A stretch of DNA of 64,000 bases from an uncultured Lachnospiraceae bacterium (GCA_902781325.1 CACZJD010000005.1:1-64000); one strand, 5' to 3'. Counted from the first letter of the stretch, positions 33,324 to 42,788 are shown. Notes: a model not told the origin generated them from the sequence alone. A program made the numbers and translations.

Positions 33324-34511
33324 ATGAAAAAGAACAGCAATGATCCATGGCCGGCAGTGCGGGCCAAATTATTCAAGATGGTTTCGGTCGGCGTGATCGA
33401 CGAACCGATCAATCAGGCATACGATACGATCAGTATCGTCGCACTTCTTGCAAACCTGCTGGTCAGCGTGATGGCTACTTTCGACAATCTCCAGGCAGCG
33501 TACGGGAGTATCTTCCTTTTGGTGGAGCAGGTGACGGTGTTTTTATTCGGAGTCGACTACGTGCTGCGCGTGATCACCGCGCCGGAACTGTACCCGGAGG
33601 AGACGCCCGCAGGAGCCGCGGCAAAATATTGCCTGTCCCTGTCCGGTATCATAGATCTGCTCTCTTTTTTGCCCTACTACCTGCCGGTATTCTTCCCGTC
33701 CGGCGTCGCGGCCTTCAGAATGTTCCGCGTGGTCAGGATCCTGAGGCTGTTCCGGATCAATGCGTACTATGATTCTCTCAATGTCATCACGGAGGTCTTA
33801 AAGAGCAAGAAGCAGCAGCTTCTCTCCTCAGCCTTCATCATTGCGACACTGATGCTCGGTTCAAGCCTGTGCATGTACAGTCTGGAGCACGAGGCGCAGC
33901 CGGAGGTGTTCTCCAATGCCTTTTCGGGCATCTGGTGGGCCGCATCGACACTTCTGACAGTAGGCTACGGAGACATCTATCCGATCACGCCGCTGGGCAA
34001 ACTCTTCGGCATATGCATCACCTTCCTCGGCGTCGGAATGGTGGCGATCCCTACCGGTATCATCAGCGCCGGATTTGTCGAACAATATACACAGTTCGCG
34101 CTGCTGGGGGACAAGAGAAGAGACGAGACCCTGAGATTCATCAGCATAGAACTGACTCCCGGTGACTCCTGGACCAATCAAGCCATCCGTGAATTGAAGC
34201 TCCCGGCAGGCCTTCTCATCGCGATCGTCAGAAGGGGAAAGGATTCCATCGTGCCCAACGGAGATCTGGTGCTCGAAGCCGGAGACATAGTCGTTCTCGG
34301 CGCGGAGCCGCTTCCCGGCACGGATAACATGGAACTGAGGGAAATGACCATCTCTTCCAAACACAAGTGGAAAGACCAGGCGATCCGCGATCTTGATATC
34401 TCCCGGCAGACCTTTATCATCATGGTGAAGCGGGGCGACAGGAAAATCGTTCCCCGCGGCTCGACGGTCCTGCAGGAGGGCGACAGCGTTTACATGTATA
34501 AGAAAGCGTGA
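33324..34511 (+). CDS. Voltage-gated-type potassium channel with two TrkA-C (RCK_C) domains
   Basis: About 395 residues. Six membrane spans form a Kv-like module: S4 carries regularly spaced arginines (FRMFRVVRILRLFRI), and the pore has the selectivity filter TLLTVGYGDIYP. The C-terminus holds two TrkA-C-like domains (about 260-330 and 335-395; IVRRGKDSIVPNGDLVLEAG and MVKRGDRKIVPRGSTVLQEG), which in related channels bind ligands. No RCK_N Rossmann domain is visible between the pore and the first TrkA-C unit. The start is uncertain (ATG 33324, or TTG 33300); neither has a strong ribosome site. Confidence 0.92.
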   Translation: MKKNSNDPWPAVRAKLFKMVSVGVIDEPINQAYDTISIVALLANLLVSVMATFDNLQAAYGSIFLLVEQVTVFLFGVDYVLRVITAPELYPEETPAGAAAKYCLSLSGIIDLLSFLPYYLPVFFPSGVAAFRMFRVVRILRLFRINAYYDSLNVITEVLKSKKQQLLSSAFIIATLMLGSSLCMYSLEHEAQPEVFSNAFSGIWWAASTLLTVGYGDIYPITPLGKLFGICITFLGVGMVAIPTGIISAGFVEQYTQFALLGDKRRDETLRFISIELTPGDSWTNQAIRELKLPAGLLIAIVRRGKDSIVPNGDLVLEAGDIVVLGAEPLPGTDNMELREMTISSKHKWKDQAIRDLDISRQTFIIMVKRGDRKIVPRGSTVLQEGDSVYMYKKA

Positions 34512-34549
34512 CGCGCAGGAACGCATCAATATTGTTTCAGACACAAATA

Positions 34550-34584
34550 AATGCAGGCGGGTGACCGCCTGCATTATCTTTTTT
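34550..34584 (+). terminator. Terminator after the potassium channel gene
   Basis: An 11-bp perfect stem (AATGCAGGCGG / CCGCCTGCATT, loop GTGA) is followed by ATCTTTTTTT. Confidence 0.9.
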
Positions 34585-34609
34585 TCGGAACGGGCCTCAG
34601 GGATCAGCC

Positions 34610-35845
34610 TCACACCGCCGCGATCAGGATCAGCAGCTCAGCGCTCTTCTCCATTTCCTGCACAGAGGCGTATTCAAAGCGCCCGTGGAAGTTGTAGCCG
34701 CCGTTGCACAGGTTGGGGCAGGGAATGCCCATATAGGTGAGTCTTGCGCCGTCAGTGCCTCCGCGAATGGGGCGGGTGATGGGCTCGATGCCGAGCCGTC
34801 GCATGGCTTCTTCCGCGCGGGTGATCAGATGCATGTGATCCTTGAGCGGAATGGCCATGTTGTAATACTGGTCGCGCAGCGTGATCTTGAGAATATCCCT
34901 GCCGGCAAAAGATTTGTACTTGGCATTGATGAACTTGGCCGCGTCGGTCATATACTCTTTTCTGGCCTGGAACTTGTCATAGTCATGGTCGCGTATGATG
35001 TACTTGAGGACAGCGTGGTCCACGCGTCCTTCCATGCTGTCGAGATGATAAAAGCCCTCGTACCCTTCCGTGTGCTCCGGGCGTTCTGAAGCCGGGAGCA
35101 TCGCGTTAAATTCCATACCGACCAAAACAGCGCTCAGCATCGCGTTTTTGGCATCTCCGGTGTGGGTACTCCTGCCCGTGATCTCCACACGCGCGGAGGC
35201 CGCGTTGAAACACTCATATTCGATCTCGCCGAGCTTACTGCCGTCTACGGTATATGCCTCATGCGCGCCGAACAGCTCCGTGTTGAAGTGGTCGACGCCG
35301 GCGCCGATCTCTTCGTCCGGCGTGAAGGCGACGCAGATGGTCCTGTGAGGGAGTTCCGGGTGTGAGGTGTAGTAGGCGAGCAGGTTCATGATCTCCGCGA
35401 CACCTGCTTTGTCATCGGCGCCGAGCAGAGTCTTGCCATTTGTGACGATCAGATCTTCACCGATGTGGTTCTGCAGCTCCGGGAAAGCTTCGTGGCGCAT
35501 CACGATGGACTCACTGCCTGCGTGGCCTTTGAAGAGCAGGATGCTGTGGCCCTGGTAATTCTCCTCGATTCGGGGATGGACGTTTGCGCCGCTTGCCGCC
35601 GGTGAAGTGTCCATGTGCGCAATAAAGCCGATGGCGGGCTCTTCGCCGGGGAGTTTGGCGTAGACATAGCAGTTCTTGCGGTCATAGTGCGCCTCGACGC
35701 CCATCTCATTCAGCTCTCTGTAAAGAAGCTTTGCCAGGTCATGCTGCCTGGCGGTGGAGGGCTGGGTGCCGGTGTCTTCGGCTGACTGCGTGTCTATTTT
35801 GACATATCTGAAAAATCTGTCGATCAGATCCTGATTCTTGATCAT
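34610..35845 (-). CDS. pepT: Peptidase T (tripeptide aminopeptidase)
   Basis: 411 residues, the usual length for this M20 metallopeptidase. Metal ligands and catalytic residues are visible: GFIAHMDTSPA (His and Asp), LLGADDKAGVAEI (bridging Asp), TPDEEIGAG (catalytic Glu and ligand Glu), and the C-terminal RGGTDGARLTYMGIPCPN with a ligand His in GGYNFHGRFEY. It removes the N-terminal residue from tripeptides in the cytoplasm. A GGAGG site precedes the ATG. Confidence 0.96.
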   Translation of the reverse strand: MIKNQDLIDRFFRYVKIDTQSAEDTGTQPSTARQHDLAKLLYRELNEMGVEAHYDRKNCYVYAKLPGEEPAIGFIAHMDTSPAASGANVHPRIEENYQGHSILLFKGHAGSESIVMRHEAFPELQNHIGEDLIVTNGKTLLGADDKAGVAEIMNLLAYYTSHPELPHRTICVAFTPDEEIGAGVDHFNTELFGAHEAYTVDGSKLGEIEYECFNAASARVEITGRSTHTGDAKNAMLSAVLVGMEFNAMLPASERPEHTEGYEGFYHLDSMEGRVDHAVLKYIIRDHDYDKFQARKEYMTDAAKFINAKYKSFAGRDILKITLRDQYYNMAIPLKDHMHLITRAEEAMRRLGIEPITRPIRGGTDGARLTYMGIPCPNLCNGGYNFHGRFEYASVQEMEKSAELLILIAAV

Positions 35846-35954
35846 TTAGGTGCCTCCTCATGATAATTGTATTTCTTTGTGTTTCTATGATAGCACTCGG
35901 GCGCCGGTCAGTGTTATACTAGATGTCACTATTGTAAAAGAAAGAGGAAAACCT

Positions 35955-36557
35955 ATGACATATAACTTTTTTGCCACGCTGTCGAGAATGAAATACATCG
36001 AACGCTGGGCGCTGATGAGAAATGCGCGCGAGGAGACACTGAGCGAGCACACGCTGGACGTCGCGATGATCGCACATGCGCTGTGCGTGATCGGCAATAA
36101 ACGGTTCGGGAAATCGCTCAACGCGGACCGCGCGGCACTGATCGGGCTTTACCACGACGCGTCGGAGATCATCACCGGCGACATGCCTACGCCGGTCAAG
36201 TATTACAACGACGACCTGCGGGACGCATACAAAGAAGTGGAGCGGGCGGCGGAGCAGAGGCTTTTAAAGCAGCTGCCGGAAGACCTGCAGGGTGTCTACG
36301 GCGAGATCTTCGAGGGGGATTCTTCCGAAGAAGACAGCTATATGCGCCGGCTCGTGAAGGCGGCGGACAAGCTCTCAGCGCTGATCAAGTGCATGGAGGA
36401 GACGGGGGCCGGAAACGGCGAGTTCCGGACAGCGCAGGCATCTACTCTCAGGGCAGTGGAGAAACTGGCCTGGGAAATGCCGGAAGTGAAGGTTTATCTG
36501 GAGGAGTTCCTGCCTCCCTATGGCAGCACATTGGATGAACTTCTCGGGAGAGGATAG
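35955..36557 (+). CDS. yfbR: 5'-deoxynucleotidase, YfbR-like (HD domain)
   Basis: 200 residues from the ATG at 35955, which has AAAGAGGAAAA before it. The N-terminus matches YfbR (MTYNFFATLSRMKYIERWAL, including the Arg-Trp pair). The HD motif is SEHTLDVA (His32), LYHDASEIITGD (His67, Asp68), with a later Asp in VKAADKLSALI. YfbR dephosphorylates deoxyribonucleoside 5'-monophosphates. The frame is open to 35850 but the upstream part overlaps the peptidase T promoter region. Confidence 0.94.
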   Translation: MTYNFFATLSRMKYIERWALMRNAREETLSEHTLDVAMIAHALCVIGNKRFGKSLNADRAALIGLYHDASEIITGDMPTPVKYYNDDLRDAYKEVERAAEQRLLKQLPEDLQGVYGEIFEGDSSEEDSYMRRLVKAADKLSALIKCMEETGAGNGEFRTAQASTLRAVEKLAWEMPEVKVYLEEFLPPYGSTLDELLGRG

Positions 36558-36593
36558 TGCCCGCGCCGGGAAGCGGCGGAATGGAGAGTATTT

Positions 36594-37029
36594 ATGAAAG
36601 TATTGGTAGTCAGCGATTCCCACGGAAGACATGATCTTCTCCGCAAAGCCATCGGACACGGGGCGCGAATACATCGTGCATGCGGTAGCCGGCAACATGG
36701 ACTGGGGAACGCCGGAAGACAGCAGTCTTGCATTTGACATGGGAGGACATAAGGTGTTCCTGACCCATGGACACCATTACGGCGTTTCCTACACGCTGGC
36801 CAACCTGCGGGAAGCCGCGGAGAACTGCGGGGCGGATGTGGCGATCTACGGTCACACCCATATGCCGGCGCTGGATGAGCAGAATGACATTCTGCTGCTC
36901 AATCCGGGCAGTGTGTCCAAACCCAGGCAGTCGGGACTGAAGAAGACTTACGCGGTGATCACGATCAATGATAAGACCGGGAAGATGTCGGTGAAATTCA
37001 AGAGTCTGCCTATGATTGGCTGGATCTGA
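36594..37029 (+). pseudogene. YfcE-type phosphodiesterase, broken by internal deletion and frameshift
   Basis: The gene begins at 36594 with a good site (GGAGAGTATTT) and the first metallophosphoesterase motif, MKVLVVSDSHGRHDLLRKAI. After about 20 codons the matching frame jumps to the +1 frame, where the rest of the protein is found: AVAGNMDWGT, FLTHGHHYGV, IYGHTHMP and LNPGSVSKPR. The segment that should carry the HLGD metal ligands is missing (about 15 codons). The protein cannot fold a normal active site, so this is a pseudogene or an assembly fault. The neighbours upstream (pepT, yfbR) are intact. Confidence 0.8.
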
Positions 37030-37044
37030 AGACGGAGCATTATA

Positions 37045-37069
37045 AAAAACGGCGGTGAGCCGTTTTTTT
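37045..37069 (+). terminator. Terminator after the broken phosphodiesterase gene
   Basis: A stem AAAAACGGC / GCCGTTTTT (loop GGTGA) ends in seven T. Confidence 0.85.
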
Positions 37070-37126
37070 GTGGGATAATCCGGTCGCGCGCAGTGTTTGT
37101 CATGGGGATTTGTTGATTCCAGGTGC

Positions 37127-37468
37127 GGTTGGGTACAGAGGGGCGAGGTTGCGGATTTGTTCCACCTGGATTTTGTTGATTTTGGGCGCGGTTGGGCACA
37201 GAGGGGCATTTTTAGAAATTGTTCTCCAGGGCTTTTGCTGATTTTGAACGTAGTTGGGCACAGAAGAACATTTACAAGAAATAATTCTCTTTCCGCGAGG
37301 AAATTCTTGGAGAAGAAATCAAGAAAAACCTTGCAGTGCCCAACAGCCTTCAACTCATCGAAAAACCAAGGGGAAGAAATCAAAAAGAACCCTTACAGTG
37401 CCCAACAGCCGTCAAACCATCGAAAAACCGAGGGGAAGAAATTAAGAATGCCCAGAACAGTGCCCAAC
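37127..37468. repeat. Array of 62-nt repeats with mid-array inversion, left of the nuclease-like gene (array 2)
   Basis: Three forward units start with (G/A)GTTGGG(C/T)AC at 37127, 37190 and 37252 (spacing 63 and 62). After a central segment containing CTTTCCGCGAGG, three units run in reverse, marked by GTGCCCAAC at 37336, 37398 and 37460 (spacing 62 and 62). Within a unit, about 40 bases including the GTTGGGCAC boundary are conserved and about 20 bases after GTTGGGCAC vary. The whole array can fold on itself as one giant hairpin. The 480-base gap 37030-37509 holds the preceding gene's terminator and this array. No coding sequence is supported here, as the period shifts frame at every unit. 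Confidence 0.9.
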
Positions 37469-37509
37469 GGGGGAATAAGGATTCATGACGCTTCGCCCCG
37501 AAACGCCGT

Positions 37510-38346
37510 TCAATATAAAGGGACAGTTTCACAGGAGAAAAATTCTCTGAGTTTATCTTGAGCAATTGTAATATCAAAAGGGCGGCCTTCGCTCTCGTAA
37601 GTCAGGATTAAATTGTAATCGGGAATAAGACCATTGTTGATGTAAATTCGCATTTTTTGAATGAAGTCTGAGCGATATTCCGGCATATGGAGAGCTCCGA
37701 CATGTTCCCAATAATAGGTTTTTCCGGTGACAGGATGACGAATCGTGAAATCAGGATAATAGATATGCCCGCCAATTTCCAACTTGCATTCATAACGATA
37801 AGGGATGTGCTGTGCAGAAAGAAGCATTACGATGAATGCTTCAGATTTAGAACGGACCATTGTCCCGTCAACGGTCGGAACGTTTTTGTGTTCAGGATGG
37901 TAAGGATTAGTTTCGTACTCTTCATGAGCCCATCTTTTCAATTCTTCAGACAAATCATCTGAGGTCGGCAACTCTTCGTCTTCCAGAAGATTAAAAAGCA
38001 GTGGCACATTAAGAAGGTCTTTAAGAGCTGAATTCTGGCTGTATTTTGCCAAAAAAGAATCCATTGCACTAAGCTGGTTTTTAATATCCTTAAGGCGTTT
38101 ACTGTGGAACCTTTTTCGAGCAAGCTGCTTCGCGAAATTTCGATTCTTACGGGAAATATAAATTTTCTTATTGAGGCCATCCTTATCAGTAACGGAGACA
38201 TAGTACTTGTAGTAAGTCCTCCCTTTGGAAGTGTTTTTACTGTAGATGAGCGTGCCAACTGGTGCTTCGCGAAGAAGCTTTTCCAGCTTGCGCTTCTCCT
38301 GGATCAAGGATTCACGAGTGTCTTCTATGATGTTTTTCAGTGTCAT
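37510..38346 (-). CDS. PD-(D/E)XK nuclease-like protein between two repeat arrays
   Basis: 278 residues. The N-terminal half (1-110) is basic and helical, with a probable coiled coil (ESLIQEKRKLEKLLRE) and an RTYYKYYVS-type strand region. The C-terminal half looks like a PD-(D/E)XK nuclease core: VRSKSEAFIVMLL (Glu), YRYECKLEIGGHIYYPDFTI (PDF, catalytic Asp) and TYYWEHVGALHMPEY (Glu and His in the position of the E-x-K strand). The Lys of the E-x-K is replaced by His or lies elsewhere. I do not know a studied relative. Ribosome site AAGGAG lies 5 bases before the ATG. It is flanked on both sides by 62-nt repeat arrays. Confidence 0.8.
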   Translation of the reverse strand: MTLKNIIEDTRESLIQEKRKLEKLLREAPVGTLIYSKNTSKGRTYYKYYVSVTDKDGLNKKIYISRKNRNFAKQLARKRFHSKRLKDIKNQLSAMDSFLAKYSQNSALKDLLNVPLLFNLLEDEELPTSDDLSEELKRWAHEEYETNPYHPEHKNVPTVDGTMVRSKSEAFIVMLLSAQHIPYRYECKLEIGGHIYYPDFTIRHPVTGKTYYWEHVGALHMPEYRSDFIQKMRIYINNGLIPDYNLILTYESEGRPFDITIAQDKLREFFSCETVPLY

Positions 38347-38530
38347 GGGGCTCCTTTCCTCCGAATGGAGATAGAAATGAAATGTGAAAGTGTAAATTGG
38401 TTTGTTCCGACTGTCGCCTGATGATTACGGCGAGATCCATCGGAAGAACGATTATTCCTAGATTATATGGCGAATGGAGATGGGAGGCAAGAAGGAAGAG
38501 TTGGAATTTGTGCGGCTGGTTTTTAGGCGT

Positions 38531-38933
38531 GGTTGGGCACTAGGTTGATTTGTTGGAAATTGTGCTCCTGGGATTTGGTGATTTTGAGCGTGGTTGGGTA
38601 CCAGGTTGGTTTTGGGGGAAATGTTCCCCCAGGATTTTAGTGATTATGGGCGCGGTTGGGCACAGAGGGGCATTATTAGAAATTGTTCTCCAAGGTTTTT
38701 GCTGATTTTGAACGTAGTTGGGCACAGAAGAACATTTACAAGAAAGAATTCTCTTTCCGCGAGGAATTTCTTGGAGAAGAAATCAAGAAAAACCATTGTA
38801 GCGCCCAACAGCCTTAAAATTAGTGAAAAACCGAGGGGAAGAAATCAAGAAAAACCCTTGCAGTGCCCAACAGTCTTTAAATCATCGAAAAACCGAGGGG
38901 AAGAGATTTAGAATAACCATCACAGTGCCCAAC
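38531..38933. repeat. Array of 62-nt repeats with mid-array inversion, right of the nuclease-like gene (array 3)
   Basis: Four forward units begin at 38531, 38592, 38654 and 38716 ((G/A)GTTGGG(C/T)AC; spacing 61, 62, 62). Three reverse units follow, marked by G(T/C)GCCCAAC at 38801, 38863 and 38925 (spacing 62, 62). The last two forward units, the centre and the reverse half are very similar to array 2; the first two forward units differ. The 598-base gap 38347-38944 contains the start region of the nuclease-like gene (to about 38500, no feature seen apart from its ribosome site) and this array. Confidence 0.9.
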
Positions 38934-38944
38934 GGGGCACAGAG

Positions 38945-40927
38945 TCAATGCTTCTTCGGCCCGGAGCGTCGCCCGGAACTCCCGGATTTGCTAGAATTGC
39001 CGCGCGGCTTACGTGAATCATGCGCAGTCTGAGAACCGCGTGATTTCTGTGACTTCCGCGAATCAGAAATTCCCCGCGGCGAAAGCGAATCGGTTGCTCT
39101 CCGCGGTTCCCTGGGCGGGATCAGGAATTTCTCTCCGAATCCAATCAGGTCGCTGCGGCCTTCCCGGAGGAGAGCTTCCTTGACCAGGGCGTAATTCTTG
39201 GGATCCCTGTACTGGATCAGCGCGCGCTGCATCGCTTTTTCATGCGGGTCGCGCGGCACATACACTTTCTGCATCGTGGAAGGGTCGCCGCCGCGCATGG
39301 TTGTCGGGTCAAGACCGGTGTAGTACATGCAGGTGGAGATCGTGCCCGGCGTCGGGTAGAAGTCCTGCACCTGCTCCGGCATGTAGCCGAGGTCGCGGAT
39401 ATATTCAGCGAGGGCGATCGCGTCCTTCATGGTGCTGCCCGGGTGGGAACTCATCAGGTAGGGCACGATATACTGATCTTTGCCGAGCTTTTCATTCATT
39501 TTCTCGAATTCGCGGCAGAAAGCGTTGTATACGTTCACCGAAGGCTTGCCCATTTTGGAGAGCACATTGTCCGAGATGTGTTCAGGTGCCACTCGGAGCT
39601 GCCCACTGACATGATACTCGCAAAGTTCCCGCAGGAAGGTCCGGTCCTTGTCTGCCAAAAGATAGTCGAATCGGAAGCCTGACCTGACGAACACTTTTTT
39701 GACGCCCGGAAGGGCGCGGAGCTTTCTAAGGAGCGAGAGGTAGTCGCTGTGGTCGACTTTGAGGTTGGGACAGGGCTGAGGATATAGGCAGCGCCGGTTC
39801 TTGCAGGCTCCCTTGGTGAGCTGCTTGTCGCAGGCGGGGCGTCTGAACTCCGCGGTGGGACCTCCGACGTCGTGAATGTATCCTTTGAAGTCGGGGTCTT
39901 TCAGGCAGGTCTTAGCCTCCTCGAGGATAGACTTATGGCTGCGGGCCTGAACGATTCGGCCCTCGTGGAAGGTGAGAGCGCAGAAATTGCAGTCGCCAAA
40001 ACAGCCCCTGTTCGAAGTGAGGCTGAATTTGATCTCGCTGAGCGCAGGGATGCCGCCGTCTTTCTCATAAGAGGGGTGATAGGCGCGCATGAAGGGCAGC
40101 GCGTAGACGTCGTCCATCTCCTGGGTGGTCAGGGGCTTTGCGGGCGGGTTCTGCACGACGAAAAGTTTGCCGTCGTAAGCTTCGTACAGGCGCTTTGCCT
40201 GGAAAGGATCTGTGTTCTCGTGCTGGACCGCGAAACTGCAGGCGTACTGTCTCTTGTCGCTGCGGACCTGCTCGAAGTCGGGGAGCCTTATGGCGTCGTA
40301 GATGCTCTCCTCGTCGCGGGTCTTGTAGACGGTTCCGTCGATGTAAGTGATGTCGCGAATATCAAGGCCGGAGGCGAGGGCATCGGCGATCTCAGGAATA
40401 CTGTGTTCGCCCATGCCGTAGGAAATCAGGTCCGCACCGGAATCGAGAAGGATCGAGCGGCGGACCTTGTCGGACCAGTAGTCGTAGTGGCTGAGCCGGC
40501 GGAGGGAAGCCTCAATTCCGCCGATGATGATGGGCGTTCGCTTGTAGGTCTGCCGGATCAGGTTGCAGTAGACAATGACTGCGTAGTCGGGGCGCTTGCC
40601 GATGACTCCTCCGGGGGAATAGGCGTCTTGATGGCGTCTCTTTTTTGCCACTGTATAATGGTTGACCATGGAGTCCATGTTGCCGGAGGAGACGAGGAAG
40701 CCCAGACGCGGTTCTCCGTAAATCTGTACGCTCTTCGGATCGCGCCAGTCGGGCTGGCAGACCAGGGCGACGCTGTAGCCGCGGGACTGCAGCAGGCGGC
40801 AGATGATCGCGGTGCCGAAGCTCGAGTGGTCCACATAAGCGTCGCCGCTGACATAGACAAAGTCGGGCCGGTCAATGCCGTCCGCTATGAGGTCTTGTTT
40901 GCTGATGGGTAGAAAGCCGTTGGGCAT
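38945..40927 (-). CDS. YgiQ-family radical SAM protein
   Basis: 660 residues, usual for this family. The N-terminal domain contains the family's GxIGKRPDYAVIVYCN-type blocks, the radical SAM cluster motif reads CFGDCNFCAL (CxxxCxxC), and the C-terminal YgiQ blocks (RVAPEHISDNVLSKMGKP and DFYPTPGTISTCMYYTG) are clear. The end (about 620-660) is rich in Arg, Ser and Lys. The reaction of YgiQ proteins is not established. The stop codon lies only 12 bases beyond the right-hand repeat array. Confidence 0.93.
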   Translation of the reverse strand: MPNGFLPISKQDLIADGIDRPDFVYVSGDAYVDHSSFGTAIICRLLQSRGYSVALVCQPDWRDPKSVQIYGEPRLGFLVSSGNMDSMVNHYTVAKKRRHQDAYSPGGVIGKRPDYAVIVYCNLIRQTYKRTPIIIGGIEASLRRLSHYDYWSDKVRRSILLDSGADLISYGMGEHSIPEIADALASGLDIRDITYIDGTVYKTRDEESIYDAIRLPDFEQVRSDKRQYACSFAVQHENTDPFQAKRLYEAYDGKLFVVQNPPAKPLTTQEMDDVYALPFMRAYHPSYEKDGGIPALSEIKFSLTSNRGCFGDCNFCALTFHEGRIVQARSHKSILEEAKTCLKDPDFKGYIHDVGGPTAEFRRPACDKQLTKGACKNRRCLYPQPCPNLKVDHSDYLSLLRKLRALPGVKKVFVRSGFRFDYLLADKDRTFLRELCEYHVSGQLRVAPEHISDNVLSKMGKPSVNVYNAFCREFEKMNEKLGKDQYIVPYLMSSHPGSTMKDAIALAEYIRDLGYMPEQVQDFYPTPGTISTCMYYTGLDPTTMRGGDPSTMQKVYVPRDPHEKAMQRALIQYRDPKNYALVKEALLREGRSDLIGFGEKFLIPPREPRRATDSLSPRGISDSRKSQKSRGSQTAHDSRKPRGNSSKSGSSGRRSGPKKH

Positions 40928-41072
40928 GAGGGACTCCTTGTAATGGTCTTAGTATGCGGGCTGTTTTGGTTATTATACCATGTTATAATGGATGTGTATC
41001 AGGTTGGGAAATCTCCAAACCTGCAGAAGACGGCAGCCTTTAACAGAATATGCTACAGGAGGCGGGAAATAG

Positions 41073-42788
41073 ATGAGAAAAACAATTGCAGCAGCAGTGA
41101 TCACAGCAATGATCGCAGGAGCTCTCTGCGGATGCGGAGCAGGTGCGCCAAAGGAGCCGGCTTCACAGGACGCAGCACAAAACGAAGCCGCGCAGGAGCA
41201 GGATGCAGCTTCGCAGGACCAGCAAACGGAGGCCGAAGCGGTTCAGGAAGAGACCGCTCAGACGCAGGAAACAGCACAGTCCGCGGAAGCAGAGTCCGAC
41301 GTTGTGCGCCCCGTATATAAACTGCAGAGCCACTCCCGTATGGAAGAGAAGGACCTCACGCTGATCGCAAGCGGCTCCTACGACACAGTCAGGCTTACAG
41401 AAGAAACGGCTATGAACTATATCTATCTGAATAAAGCCATTGAAACAGAGAATGACCTGATCGCAGAGAAGTATGAGAAATCATTCGCAGAGGTCAAGGA
41501 AGCGGCTGAGAACGCTATAGCTGAGCAGAGAGATGATACGGAAGAATTTCCTGTCGGAAATATGGAAGGAAAGATCGTGCCGGTCCGGTGCGATGAGTCA
41601 GTTCTGAGTTTTTATGAAGTGTCCTCTGTGTATTATCCCGGCGCGGCGCACGGCTCTGTGGGCTACAGCGGATACAATTATAAGCCCGAAAACGGCGCAC
41701 AGATCACACTTGCGGATGTCTTTACGGACCTCGCAGCACTGAAGCCAGTCGTGGCAAAATATCTTCGCGCCCAGGCTGACGGATCACCGATAGAGGATGC
41801 GGAGGATGCGCTGCAGTTCTATTTTGACGAGGGCAATATGGACGCCCTGACATGGGTGATCGATCAGGACGGCGTGACATTCCTTTTCGCGCCTTCCGAT
41901 ATCGCGCCTTATGCGATGGGAACACTGGAAGCCAGGATATATTTTGACAGGGAGCCCTCTCTCTTCACCGGTAATTACGGACCTTCCAAGGAAGGTTATG
42001 TGAAACCTTTGAGCCCGTATACTGAGATGACAGTGGATTTGGACGGAGACGGCACGGACGAGAAACTGTCGGTGACCGGCACATATGAAGAGGGAAACGA
42101 GATCTACGCGTATTCCGGCATTCAGGTTTGTGTGGGAGATCAGGTCTGCACGACGGAGCTGTACTGCTTCAGCATGCAGCCGAGCTTTGTGCACATAGAA
42201 GACGGAAGGAATTATGTATACGTGGTGACCGGAACAGATAACGATTATCCGGAACTGAGTGTATTTGCGATCAAAGACAATGTTCCGTCGTTCGTTGGCA
42301 AAATGGACGGGACCGGTTATGCGTCTGCTTTCTATTCGGCCTACGTGGACGGTAAGTACAGCCTGGAACAGAGCGTTAACGAGCGCTATCCGATGATCGA
42401 CCCGTCGAAATTCGCACTCGGCACAAGAATGCAGCTTATGAGCACATACAGCGGCCGCCGCTTCTACAAAGTGGGAGAGGACGGAATGCCCGCTCCGCTG
42501 ACAGATTTATACGAGATTGACGCGGATATCACGCTCACCACCCTTGTGCCTGTGAAGGCGGAAGTGGTGGACATCCTGACGGAAGAGCCGACAGGCGAGG
42601 AGAAGGAGATCCCGGTCGGAACGAAACTGAATTTCTGGAGGACAAACGGCACTGACACCGTTGACTTCCGGACGGATGACATGAAAACCGGGGAAGCTTT
42701 CCGCGTCAAAGTAGAGACGGGGGACGGCCAGACGGTGAACGGTATTAAGCTGCAGGAAGCTTTTGACGGGACAGTGTTTGGAGGATGA
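41073..42788 (+). CDS. Lipoprotein with DUF4163/DUF3298-type domains
   Basis: 571 residues. The signal peptide ends in the lipobox LCGC (Cys21), followed by a Gln/Ala/Glu-rich linker to about residue 80. Residues about 85-300 resemble the DUF4163-DUF3298 pair of RsiV/PdaC proteins (FYEVSSVYYPGAAHGSVGYS and ITLADVFTDLAALKPVVAKY are the usual blocks). The remaining part (300-571) carries a repeat-like acidic segment (VDLDGDGTDEKLSVTG, a possible calcium loop). A TATAAT box at 40984-40989 may belong to its promoter. Function unknown; outer surface location is expected. Confidence 0.8.
   Translation: MRKTIAAAVITAMIAGALCGCGAGAPKEPASQDAAQNEAAQEQDAASQDQQTEAEAVQEETAQTQETAQSAEAESDVVRPVYKLQSHSRMEEKDLTLIASGSYDTVRLTEETAMNYIYLNKAIETENDLIAEKYEKSFAEVKEAAENAIAEQRDDTEEFPVGNMEGKIVPVRCDESVLSFYEVSSVYYPGAAHGSVGYSGYNYKPENGAQITLADVFTDLAALKPVVAKYLRAQADGSPIEDAEDALQFYFDEGNMDALTWVIDQDGVTFLFAPSDIAPYAMGTLEARIYFDREPSLFTGNYGPSKEGYVKPLSPYTEMTVDLDGDGTDEKLSVTGTYEEGNEIYAYSGIQVCVGDQVCTTELYCFSMQPSFVHIEDGRNYVYVVTGTDNDYPELSVFAIKDNVPSFVGKMDGTGYASAFYSAYVDGKYSLEQSVNERYPMIDPSKFALGTRMQLMSTYSGRRFYKVGEDGMPAPLTDLYEIDADITLTTLVPVKAEVVDILTEEPTGEEKEIPVGTKLNFWRTNGTDTVDFRTDDMKTGEAFRVKVETGDGQTVNGIKLQEAFDGTVFGG

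Noticed and set aside
37097..37561. Open frame of 154 codons across array 2
   Set aside because: The 62-base period shifts frame at every unit, the translation is low-quality and the frame has no ribosome site; it is a by-product of the repeats.
37127..38933. CRISPR array
   Set aside because: The units are degenerate, unit orientation flips inside each array, the conserved part is longer than in CRISPR repeats, and no cas gene is present in the window.
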